The notes under the pieces are model-generated. The model saw nothing but the letters and a program-made list of their open reading frames with translations, made no database searches and had not been told where the DNA came from. Of a stretch of 27,779 nt of DNA, positions 21,799 through 27,779 are shown one piece after another. Positions within the stretch are counted from its first letter, which is position 1. Every line of letters starts with the position of its first letter. Source of the DNA: an uncultured Acidimicrobiaceae bacterium (GTDB lineage Bacteria > Actinomycetota > Acidimicrobiia > Acidimicrobiales > Ilumatobacteraceae); assembly GCA_903919215.1 (NCBI GenBank), contig CAIXHI010000058.1:1-27779 (forward strand). Direction: 5' to 3'. The translations under genes were made by a program, and so were the position numbers.

Positions 21799-22937
21799 AC
21801 TGCGCTCACCGAGCTGGCGGGCGCCGCGGACACGTGCGGGAACAGTTCCTCGAACGCGCCGCGGGTGATCCGCTGACGAACCTCGGGCGACACATCGTCG
21901 AACAGTTCGTGCAACGTCTTCTGCGAGTGGCCGTAGGTGCCCTCGAGGTGCGGGTAATCGCTGCCCCACATGACGTTGTTGTAGCCCATCGCCGACATTG
22001 CGGCAGGCGCCGACTCGTCGTGCTGGAAGCTGGCGTACACCTGGCTGAACAGGATTTCCTTCGGCAAGCGGCTGAGCTGCGGGCGCACGAACATGCCGTG
22101 CTGACGGTAGGCCTCGTTCATCCGGTCGCCGATGAACGGCACCCAGGTGGCGCCGCCTTCGGAGATCAGCACCTTCAGGTTGGGGTGACGGTCGAGCGCG
22201 CCGCCCGAGACCATCTTGGTGGCTGCGCGCAGCCCGCCGTAACAGGTCTCGACGTAGTTCAACACTGCGCCACCAGGGCCGCGGTGCATCGCGCTGAGCG
22301 GACCCGATGCCGAGTCGGTGCCGATGTGGAAGCCGACCACCATGCCGGCCTCCTCGCAGGCAGCCCACAACGGTTCCCACGAGTCGTCGTTGAAGTCGGG
22401 CATTCCAGGAGGCGCGCCGGTGGGCATGTTGATGATCTTCAGCCCGATGCTGGCTGCGTGCTGCGCCTCGGCGACTGCGTCGGCAACGTCGAGTAGTGGC
22501 ATCAGCGCGGTCGGGACGAGACGATCCGGAGCCACGCTCATGACCTCGGAGACCAGCCATTCGTTCTCCGCTCGGGCAGCGTCGCGGATGAGCGCGCGGT
22601 CTTCGATCAGCGCGCACCACAGGCCGATCGAGGCATACATCACCTCGGCCCAGATACCTTCCTCGTCGAGGTCTTTCATTCGCAGCGTGGCGTCGCGCGA
22701 GCCCGGCGGGCGGTGCGACATCTCGACGATGGACTCGCCAGTGGCGCCCTTGGCCGTCATGATCTTGGGCACCTTGCGGGTGAAGCTCTTGCCGTCGACC
22801 GTGACGAGTTCCTCACTGTCGGAAATCATCTCCGTGCGCGGCATGCGGTCGGCCTGCGCCTTGGGCATGATCTGATGCCACAGGTCGGCCGGCTCGAGAA
22901 AGTGCGAGTCGCCGGAGTTCGCCCAGATCTTGTCCAT
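21795..22937 (-). CDS. ACMSD-like amidohydrolase (amidohydrolase family 2)
   Basis: A 380-residue metal-dependent TIM-barrel protein. It starts with SGDSHFLEPADLW (H12, E15, the family's first metal-site motif), has H204 in GFHIGT, H251 in LDRHPNLKV, and D327/H330 in GSDYPHLEGTYG. Related enzymes decarboxylate or hydrate unsaturated acids (ACMSD, gamma-resorcylate decarboxylase) or cleave C-C bonds. The ATG at 22937 has AAGGGGG six bases upstream. It overlaps the LLM gene; a pair in which the LLM enzyme oxidises and the amidohydrolase decarboxylates or hydrates is plausible. A second protein of the same family begins beyond the right edge of the window. Confidence 0.92.
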   Translation of the reverse strand: MDKIWANSGDSHFLEPADLWHQIMPKAQADRMPRTEMISDSEELVTVDGKSFTRKVPKIMTAKGATGESIVEMSHRPPGSRDATLRMKDLDEEGIWAEVMYASIGLWCALIEDRALIRDAARAENEWLVSEVMSVAPDRLVPTALMPLLDVADAVAEAQHAASIGLKIINMPTGAPPGMPDFNDDSWEPLWAACEEAGMVVGFHIGTDSASGPLSAMHRGPGGAVLNYVETCYGGLRAATKMVSGGALDRHPNLKVLISEGGATWVPFIGDRMNEAYRQHGMFVRPQLSRLPKEILFSQVYASFQHDESAPAAMSAMGYNNVMWGSDYPHLEGTYGHSQKTLHELFDDVSPEVRQRITRGAFEELFPHVSAAPASSVSAV

Positions 22938-22958
22938 GAAAGCCCCCTTAGTGCGTAT

Positions 22959-22979
22959 TCAGCACAATAGTACAGCTGA
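22959..22979. promoter_or_regulatory. Inverted repeat over the -10 of the amidohydrolase/LLM operon
   Basis: TCAGC (22959-22963) and GCTGA (22975-22979) flank an 11-base centre that contains TACTAT on the minus strand (22972-22967), a plausible -10 for the gene starting at 22937. The -35 partner at 17 bases (TGGCCT) is weak and overlaps the stop of the dehydrogenase gene. A regulator bound here would block transcription. Confidence 0.4.
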
Positions 22980-22987
22980 TTCGAGGT

Positions 22988-24205
22988 TCAGGCCACCGGC
23001 TCCTTGGGCATCCCCAGCACCCGTTCGGAGAGGATGTTGCGCATGACCTCGTCGGTGCCGCCGGCGATGCGCATACCGGGCATCGTGAGGATCATGTCGG
23101 CCCAGCTGTAGGCCCCCCACTCACCGGTGTCGGCGATGACGCGCGGACCCCAGATCGCGCCGGCGAGATCCACGATCTGCCGCAGTGTGTTGGTGTTGGC
23201 CAACTTGAACACTGATTCGGCAGGCCCGGCTGGGAGCCCTGCCTCGCGACGTGCGTCGGCGGCCATCGCCTGGTAGCGAATCATCTGCGCCATCGAATAG
23301 GCGCGGGCGAACTGCTGCCGGATCACCGGGTCGTCGCCGCCCATACCCGGCTGCTGCAACGTCAGCCGCAGTCGCTCCAGACAGCGTTCCACGCCGAACA
23401 GGTCGTTGCCGGCGGCACCCAGCGCACGTTCGTTCATCAACGTCGCGATGGCCGTGCGCCAACCCTTGCCGGCCTCACCGAGACGACGGCTGTCGCTGAT
23501 GCGGACGTTGTCGAAGAACACCTCGTTGAACTCGCGGCCCCGCGTCATCATCTCCAGCGGTCGTACCTCGACACCGGGTGTGCGCATGTCGAGCGCGAAC
23601 GCGGTCAAGCCATCGTGCTTACTGGGCTTCGATTCGGAGCGGGCCAACAACAGACCCCAATCGGAATGGTGGGCCACCGAGGTCCACACCTTCTGCCCGG
23701 TGATCACCCATTCGTCACCGTCACGCTCGGCCTTGGTGGTGAGGCTGGCCAAGTCGCTGCCGGCGCCCGGCTCGCTGAACAACTGGCAGCCGATGAGGTC
23801 GCCGCGGTGCAACTGCGGCACGAGTGCCTGCACCTCGGGCGCACCGAACGTCTGGAACGTGGACGCCACCATGCCGAGGCTGATGACGAACACACCCAGG
23901 TCCGCAAGTTCGTACTCGGAACGCATCGAGAGGTAGAGCCGCTCGTGCTCCGCGCTGAGGCCAGCACCGCCAGCGGACGTGGGGCCGCTCAGCCAGCCAA
24001 AACCGGCATCGAACTCGAGTCCCTTCCACCGCTTGGCGGCCTGGACGCGGGCGAGGTCGGCAGCGGGCTCGATCGCCGCGTACGCGCTCAAGGAGTCGTC
24101 GCCGACGCCCCACTGTGTCGTTCCTCGATTGAGCGGACGGGCGTTCGCTTCCAGGAACGCCCTGCATTCCTGTTCGAAGGTTGTGAGATTGACGCTTGGC
24201 ACCAT
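22988..24205 (-). CDS. Acyl-CoA dehydrogenase (full-length, no adjacent partner)
   Basis: A 405-residue acyl-CoA dehydrogenase. FSEPGAGSDLASL (143-155) and KVWTS (172-176) mark the FAD domain; E259 in LMNERALGAAG sits where isovaleryl-CoA dehydrogenase has its base; the C-terminus RIAGGTDEVMRNILSERVLGMP lacks the MCAD YEG glutamate. In this it resembles the full-length subunits of the two heteromeric pairs in the window, yet no short partner lies next to it, so it is either homomeric or borrows a subunit. The ATG at 24205 is preceded at two bases by GGAGG; the GTG that follows immediately would have better spacing. A strong hairpin lies 29 bases upstream of the start. Confidence 0.92.
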   Translation of the reverse strand: MVPSVNLTTFEQECRAFLEANARPLNRGTTQWGVGDDSLSAYAAIEPAADLARVQAAKRWKGLEFDAGFGWLSGPTSAGGAGLSAEHERLYLSMRSEYELADLGVFVISLGMVASTFQTFGAPEVQALVPQLHRGDLIGCQLFSEPGAGSDLASLTTKAERDGDEWVITGQKVWTSVAHHSDWGLLLARSESKPSKHDGLTAFALDMRTPGVEVRPLEMMTRGREFNEVFFDNVRISDSRRLGEAGKGWRTAIATLMNERALGAAGNDLFGVERCLERLRLTLQQPGMGGDDPVIRQQFARAYSMAQMIRYQAMAADARREAGLPAGPAESVFKLANTNTLRQIVDLAGAIWGPRVIADTGEWGAYSWADMILTMPGMRIAGGTDEVMRNILSERVLGMPKEPVA

Positions 24206-24233
24206 GTCCTCCGTTGCAGATGTGGGCCTGTGT

Positions 24234-24268
24234 CCCGGGCGCCGCAGGACGTGTCCTTGGCACCCGGG
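24234..24268 (-). promoter_or_regulatory. Long hairpin in the leader of the acyl-CoA dehydrogenase gene
   Basis: CCCGGG (24234-24239), GCC (24241-24243) and AGGAC (24246-24250) pair with GTCCT (24253-24257), GGC (24259-24261) and CCCGGG (24263-24268): 14 base pairs with one mismatch and a small internal loop. It lies just upstream of the GGAGG and start codon at 24205 on the minus strand, where it could influence ribosome access or RNA stability. Confidence 0.5.
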
Positions 24269-24285
24269 CTCCTCCAGGCAGCGCT

Positions 24286-24313
24286 CTCGTCAGGGCTGGG
24301 GAGATCTGACGAG
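24286..24313. promoter_or_regulatory. 8-bp inverted repeat, operator or stem-loop
   Basis: CTCGTCAG (24286-24293) and CTGACGAG (24306-24313) are perfect mirror arms with a 12-base centre. It lies in the 185-base gap between the stop of the ACAD10/11-like gene (24391) and the start of the next dehydrogenase gene (24205), both on the minus strand. It could be a factor-dependent terminator stem or an operator; there is no T-run. Confidence 0.4.
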
Positions 24314-24362
24314 CATCAACAGCCATTCCAGAATAGTTGAATGAGTGGCCTTATTTACCACA

Positions 24363-24377
24363 CGGAAGATCGTTCCG
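24363..24377 (-). terminator. Weak stem-loop after the ACAD10/11-like gene
   Basis: CGGAA (24363-24367) and TTCCG (24373-24377) form a 5-bp stem with a five-base loop, 14 bases beyond the stop codon on the minus strand. A further TTCCGG at 24384-24389 repeats the right arm. No T-run follows on the minus strand. Confidence 0.3.
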
Positions 24378-24390
24378 GGTCACTTCCGGC

Positions 24391-25629
24391 TCAGAACAAC
24401 TCGCCGCCGGCGGCACGGGCAGTCGTGCCATCGGCCTGCTGGGCACGGATGACGGCCTTGCCGACGTTCCAGCGGTGCACCTCATCGGGCCCGTCGACGA
24501 TGCGGTTGGTACGCGCGTGCGAGTACCAGTGGGCGAACGGCACATCATGCGTTATCCCCAAGGCGCCATGCACCTGGATGGCGGTGTCGATCACATGGCA
24601 CAACATGTTGGCGATGTAGGTCTTGGCCATCGAGTTCTCGACCCGCAGATCCATCTTCTGCTCCATCTTCCACGCGATGTGCAGCACCATCAGCCGGGTG
24701 ATGTAGATCTGCTGCGCGCATTCGGCCAGCATCCACTGGATGCCCTGTCGATCGGCGACCTGCTTGCCAAACGTCGAACGCTGGATGGTGTACGCCGTGG
24801 CCATGTCGAGCGCGGCCTGGGCCTTCGCGATGCTCCACATGCCGTGGCGCAGGCGGCCGTAACCAAGGCGGTGCTGCCCCATCGCGAAGCCCTGCCCCTC
24901 GCCGCCGACGATCGCGTCGTTGCTAACACGGAGGTTCTCGATACGCACCTCGGCGTGGCCCATCCACTCTTCACCCTGGAAGCTGGGCGTCGTCTCCTCC
25001 CCCCACACCGGCACGTCGCGCACGATGCGATACCCGGGGTTGGGCAAATCCACGAGGAACGTCGAGAACTGCTGGTGCCGGGGGGCATCCGGGTTCGTCT
25101 TGGCCATCAACAGCGCGACGTTGGAGTGGCTGGCACCCGAGGTGAACCACTTCTCGCCATTGAGTACCCATGAGTCACCATCTCGAACGGCTGCGGTCTG
25201 CATGCCGGTGGCGTCGGCGCCAGCGGCACGTTCGGTCATCGAGAAACAGATGCGGATGTCGCCGTTCACCAGCGGCACGAGGTACTTCTGCTTCTGCTCC
25301 TCGGTGCCGTACTCGGACAGCGTCAGCATCGTCGCGTCCTGCGGGCCCATGCAGTTCAGCGCCCAGGCACCGAGGTGCGAGAACGACCGCCCCACCTCGA
25401 CCTGCACGATCGCGTTGGCAAGATGGCTGAGGCCCATACCGCCGTACTCCTTGGGCACGAACGGGCACCACAGACCGGCTGCACGCGCCTTGGCCTGCAG
25501 TTCCTTCACGATCTCCATGAACGGACGGCTGGTGATCTGCGCTTCGGCAGGCAGCACCACATCGTCGATGAACGCCGCGACCTTCTCGCGGAGGGCGACG
25601 ACGTCGGGGGGAAGCGAGAAATCAATCAT
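24391..25629 (-). CDS. ACAD10/11-like acyl-CoA dehydrogenase-family enzyme
   Basis: A 412-residue acyl-CoA dehydrogenase-fold protein of the subgroup to which the dehydrogenase halves of mammalian ACAD10 and ACAD11 belong: GQGFAMGQHRLGYGRLRHGM (246-264) and NRIVDGPDEVHRWNVGK (375-391) match it closely by eye. The usual FSEPxAGSDLA is modified to SMTERAAGADATG (130-142). An aspartate (D379) occupies the MCAD glutamate position. ACAD10/11 and bacterial LvaC act on 4-phosphoacyl-CoA made by a linked APH-fold kinase, eliminating phosphate to give an enoyl-CoA. Such a kinase is encoded divergently 55 bases away. The ATG at 25629 has no Shine-Dalgarno, so translation may be leaderless. Confidence 0.9.
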   Translation of the reverse strand: MIDFSLPPDVVALREKVAAFIDDVVLPAEAQITSRPFMEIVKELQAKARAAGLWCPFVPKEYGGMGLSHLANAIVQVEVGRSFSHLGAWALNCMGPQDATMLTLSEYGTEEQKQKYLVPLVNGDIRICFSMTERAAGADATGMQTAAVRDGDSWVLNGEKWFTSGASHSNVALLMAKTNPDAPRHQQFSTFLVDLPNPGYRIVRDVPVWGEETTPSFQGEEWMGHAEVRIENLRVSNDAIVGGEGQGFAMGQHRLGYGRLRHGMWSIAKAQAALDMATAYTIQRSTFGKQVADRQGIQWMLAECAQQIYITRLMVLHIAWKMEQKMDLRVENSMAKTYIANMLCHVIDTAIQVHGALGITHDVPFAHWYSHARTNRIVDGPDEVHRWNVGKAVIRAQQADGTTARAAGGELF

Positions 25630-25648
25630 GTGGCACAGACTGCCAGCA

Positions 25649-25676
25649 TTGACAGTTGATGTCAACTAGTTCTAAC
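25649..25676 (+). promoter_or_regulatory. Divergent promoter with overlapping palindromes
   Basis: On the plus strand TTGACA (25649-25654) and TCTAAC (25671-25676) are 16 bases apart, eight bases before the kinase ATG at 25685, so its mRNA is probably leaderless. TGTCAA at 25660-25665 is a perfect TTGACA on the minus strand, mirror image of the first, and would serve the dehydrogenase gene starting at 25629, though its -10 (CAGTCT) is poor. The two hexamers form the inverted repeat TTGACA-GTTGA-TGTCAA, and AGTTGA-TG-TCAACT (25654-25667) lies within the same bases. This looks like an operator covering both promoters. Confidence 0.6.
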
Positions 25677-25684
25677 CTCCGCAC

Positions 25685-26734
25685 ATGACCGACCTGCGAC
25701 CGAACAGCGGAGACCAGACACTCGACGTCGAGCGCCTCAACGAATGGATTGGCGAACGCCTCCCCGGACACGGCCTCCCGCTGCAGGCCAGCCGCATCGG
25801 CGCCACCACCGGCATGGCCAACGCACTGTTCCTCATCAGCCGCGGCGAACACCGCTGGGTCTTTCGTCAACCGCCAGCGGTGAAGAACGACCCCAGCGCC
25901 TCGGACACAGTGCGCGAGTGGCGCCTCCTGTGCGCGCTCGAAGGCACCGACGTCCCGCACCCGGCACCACTCGCACTGTGCGAAGACCTTGAGGTACTCG
26001 GCCGACCGTTCATGATCATGGGCCTCATCAACGGGTTCACACCGGGGTTCGAGCTCCCCGAACCATTCCTCTCGGATCTCTCGTTACGCCGCGATCTCGG
26101 CTTCGCGTACGTCGATGGCTGCGCTCGGCTGGCCTCGGTCGACTGGGTGGCCGGCGGCCTCGAAGGGCTCGGCAAGCCCGACGGCTTCCTGGAACGACAG
26201 GTACCGCGATGGATGGCACAGCTCAGCCGCTACCAGGTACGCGAACTACCCGGCCTCGACACGATCACCGACTGGTTGGAGCGCAACCGGCCCACCCAGA
26301 GTCCAGCAGGCATCCTGCACGGTGACTACAGCCCGTTCAATGTGATGGTGTCACCGGACGCCCCGGGCAGGCTGGCCGCGATCGTCGACTGGGACACCGG
26401 CACGATCGGCGACCCCGTCCTCGATATCGGCCACCTGCTGGCTCGCTGGACCGAACCCGGTGAAGAGCCAGTGTTACAAGACCAAGCCGGCGGCAACGAG
26501 GGCTACCCCACTCGCGTGGAGATGGCCGCGCTGTACGCCGAGATGACCGGCCGCGACCTCAGCGCGCTGCCCTATTACCAGGCGCTGGCGCTGTTCAAGC
26601 TGGCTGCGATTCTGGAAGGAACGTTCAGCCGCCAACGCGCCGCTGGAGTGCCCGACGAGCAGAACATGATGGTCGAGACGGTGCCTCGACTGTTGCGCTT
26701 CGCCAACGCATTCGCAACGGGCGAGCGCCGCTGA
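25685..26734 (+). CDS. APH-fold kinase, ACAD10/11 N-terminal type
   Basis: A 349-residue aminoglycoside-phosphotransferase-fold protein. Catalytic loop LHGDYSPFNVMV (D214 as base, N219 for metal) and the second metal site IVDWDTGTIGDP (D235) are intact. WVFRQPP (58-64) corresponds to the ATP-binding strand, and VPHPAPLALCEDLEVLGRPFMIM to the hinge region. Close neighbours in sequence are the kinase halves of ACAD10 and ACAD11 and the LvaA kinase, which phosphorylate the 4-hydroxyl of 4-hydroxyacyl-CoA. An antibiotic-resistance role is unlikely given the divergent ACAD10/11-like gene. The ATG at 25685 lies eight bases after the promoter -10, so the mRNA is probably leaderless. Confidence 0.92.
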   Translation: MTDLRPNSGDQTLDVERLNEWIGERLPGHGLPLQASRIGATTGMANALFLISRGEHRWVFRQPPAVKNDPSASDTVREWRLLCALEGTDVPHPAPLALCEDLEVLGRPFMIMGLINGFTPGFELPEPFLSDLSLRRDLGFAYVDGCARLASVDWVAGGLEGLGKPDGFLERQVPRWMAQLSRYQVRELPGLDTITDWLERNRPTQSPAGILHGDYSPFNVMVSPDAPGRLAAIVDWDTGTIGDPVLDIGHLLARWTEPGEEPVLQDQAGGNEGYPTRVEMAALYAEMTGRDLSALPYYQALALFKLAAILEGTFSRQRAAGVPDEQNMMVETVPRLLRFANAFATGERR

Positions 26735-26765
26735 GGGTCAGCCGAGGCCGAGCGCGGCAGCGGCG
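26726..26765. terminator. Stem-loop across a convergent junction
   Basis: CGCCGCTG (26726-26733) and CAGCGGCG (26758-26765) are perfect mirror arms with a 24-base loop. The left arm overlaps the kinase stop codon; the right arm ends five bases before the SDR stop at 26771. No T-run is seen, so a factor-dependent or bidirectional role is more likely than a classical intrinsic terminator. Confidence 0.4.
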
Positions 26766-26770
26766 AGCGC

Positions 26771-27529
26771 TCACAACCCCGCGAGACCGCCGCCGTCCAT
26801 CGTGAGCGCGACCCCGGTGATGAATCCGGCGTCGTCGGAACAGAGCCAGGTGACCGCGTCCGCCACGTCAATGGGCTGACCGATGCGTCCCATCGGAATG
26901 CGCGTGTCGACGAACTGTTGAACGGCGTCCCCCAGCACGGCGGTGACCAGTGGGGTGGCGATCAGCCCCGGGCACACGGCGTTGACCCGCACTCCCTGTC
27001 GGGCATAGTCCAGGGCTGCGACCTTGGTCAGTCCGATGACGCCATGCTTGGCCGCGCAGTAGGGCGCCGCGCCGGTGACGCCGATCAGCCCCGCGGCCGA
27101 TGACGTGTTGACGATCGCGCCGCCGCCAACGCGGATCATCTCGGGGATCTCAGCGCGCATGCACAGCCACACACCCTTGAGATCCACCCCGGTGGTCAGA
27201 TCCCACTCCTCCTCGCTGACGTCTGCCAAAGGACGATGCGGGGCGTCGACGCCAGCGTTGTTGTGCGCGACGTCCAAGCGTCCGAACCGCTCGACCACGA
27301 AACGGACCATCGCCTCAACCTGATCGGCGAACCGGACGTCGACGCCGAAGGCGGCCGCCGTGCCACCGGCCGCCTCGATTGCGGCGACGGTGCGACCAGC
27401 GGCTGCAACATCAAGGTCGGCGACCACCACCTGTGCCCCGAGACCGGCGAACCGTAGTGCCGTCGCGGCACCGATACCGGACCCCGCGCCGGTCACCAAG
27501 GCGACCTTGCCGTGGAATTCAACGGTCAT
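26771..27529 (-). CDS. Short-chain dehydrogenase/reductase (SDR)
   Basis: A 252-residue classical SDR: TGAGSGIG (13-20), D38/D40 in VVVADLDV (favours NAD(H)), NNAG (90-93), S143/S144, Y157-x3-K161 (YCAAKHGVIGL), ending TMDGGGLAGL. The ATG at 27529 has no clear Shine-Dalgarno. It converges on the kinase gene and is preceded on the same strand, after about 130 bases with no recognisable gene, by the end of an amidohydrolase gene. It may act on the hydroxyl formed or consumed by the kinase/dehydrogenase pair, but that is only proximity. Confidence 0.94.
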   Translation of the reverse strand: MTVEFHGKVALVTGAGSGIGAATALRFAGLGAQVVVADLDVAAAGRTVAAIEAAGGTAAAFGVDVRFADQVEAMVRFVVERFGRLDVAHNNAGVDAPHRPLADVSEEEWDLTTGVDLKGVWLCMRAEIPEMIRVGGGAIVNTSSAAGLIGVTGAAPYCAAKHGVIGLTKVAALDYARQGVRVNAVCPGLIATPLVTAVLGDAVQQFVDTRIPMGRIGQPIDVADAVTWLCSDDAGFITGVALTMDGGGLAGL

Positions 27530-27658
27530 GACGGCACATCGAGGGTGGTGGTTGAACGGCTGCTCACCGAAGCAAGCTACTCAGAGTGTCGAGTGCCCCA
27601 TAGTGATCCGTTCGACAACCCGCAGGATCCTGGGCCAGCGCAACGGGAACCTTCTCCG

Positions 27659-27779
27659 TCAGCCGAGGCCGACGAGCGCCATCCCGTTGTCGCGCATGAT
27701 CGCCTTCTGCACCGACGCATCCAGGCCGCCGAGGTGGTCGATCAACTTGTAGGGGTCGGCGAGGCCTTCGCTGTGCGGG
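27659..27779 (-). CDS. C-terminal end of an ACMSD-like amidohydrolase (partial)
   Basis: The minus strand is open from the window edge to a TGA at 27661-27659. The 39 visible residues include the sequence DPYKLIDHLGGLDASVQKAI and end NGMALVGLG, the usual tail of amidohydrolase family 2 proteins (helix, then RDN and a short hydrophobic end). The start lies outside the window. The other family member, at 21795-22937, ends differently, so this is a second copy of another subtype. The assignment rests on the tail only. Confidence 0.6.
   Translation of the reverse strand, partial: PHSEGLADPYKLIDHLGGLDASVQKAIMRDNGMALVGLG

Noticed and set aside
25685..26734. Aminoglycoside-resistance phosphotransferase
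   Set aside because: The fold is right, but the sequence pattern and the divergent ACAD10/11-like gene point to acyl-CoA metabolism.
1..27779. CRISPR array, insertion sequence, integrase, tRNA or rRNA
   Set aside because: No spaced direct repeats of CRISPR type, no transposase or integrase motifs and no tRNA-like cloverleaf were seen on either strand.

Overview
This window is high-GC DNA, densely coding on both strands. It uses GTG and TTG starts and many stop/start overlaps (ATGA, GTGA, TGATG), which points to an actinomycete. The gene set (heteromeric-type acyl-CoA dehydrogenases, an Ltp2/DUF35 pair, F420/LLM-type oxidoreductase, P450, many SDRs) resembles steroid- or terpenoid-degrading Actinomycetota. 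An Acidimicrobiia (Ilumatobacter-like) host is my impression, not something proved here. I see no rRNA, tRNA, transposase, integrase, phage gene or CRISPR array. No stretch longer than about 200 bases lacks a gene.

Layout. 1-198: two adjacent heptanucleotide tandem repeats, one of them a G-quadruplex motif on the minus strand, then the upstream region of a two-domain VOC protein (199-999). 1082-2700: zinc-ribbon/DUF35 protein overlapping a thiolase-fold protein that lacks the nucleophilic cysteine region, hence probably an aldolase. 8845 down to 2730 (minus): two acyl-CoA dehydrogenase pairs, a crotonase-fold protein and an SMP-30 lactonase, nearly all overlapping, with a good internal promoter at 6512-6540. 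8949-9680: a FadR-type GntR regulator divergent from that run, with an inverted repeat between them. 9685-12275: two divergent SnoaL/NTF2-fold proteins, a CrtC/AttH-like barrel protein and an isochorismatase-fold protein. 12340-16002: a P450, a possible 25-residue CxC mini-protein and a double-domain family III CoA-transferase. 19399 down to 16021 (minus): SnoaL protein, two SDRs, an aldo-keto reductase and a 101-residue conserved small protein. 19459-20797: SnoaL protein plus SDR. 22937 down to 20824 (minus): amidohydrolase overlapping a luciferase-like oxidoreductase. 24205 down to 22988: an acyl-CoA dehydrogenase with a structured leader. 25629 down to 24391 and 25685-26734: an ACAD10/11-like dehydrogenase divergent from an APH-fold kinase. 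27529 down to 26771: an SDR. 27779 down to 27659: the C-terminal end of a second amidohydrolase that runs off the window.

How the genes may work together: this looks like a catabolic region for one or more hydrophobic, probably cyclic, compounds. P450, LLM enzyme, SDRs, AKR and SnoaL-fold proteins would oxidise or rearrange the skeleton. The family III CoA-transferase would make the CoA thioester. The acyl-CoA dehydrogenases, crotonase and aldolase/DUF35 pair would shorten chains or open rings, and the SMP-30 lactonase could open a lactone. The most specific prediction is the APH-kinase/ACAD pair, which looks like a split bacterial version of mammalian ACAD10/11 (and of LvaA/LvaC) and may remove a 4-hydroxyl group from acyl-CoAs by phosphorylation and elimination. 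The substrate cannot be read from the sequence.
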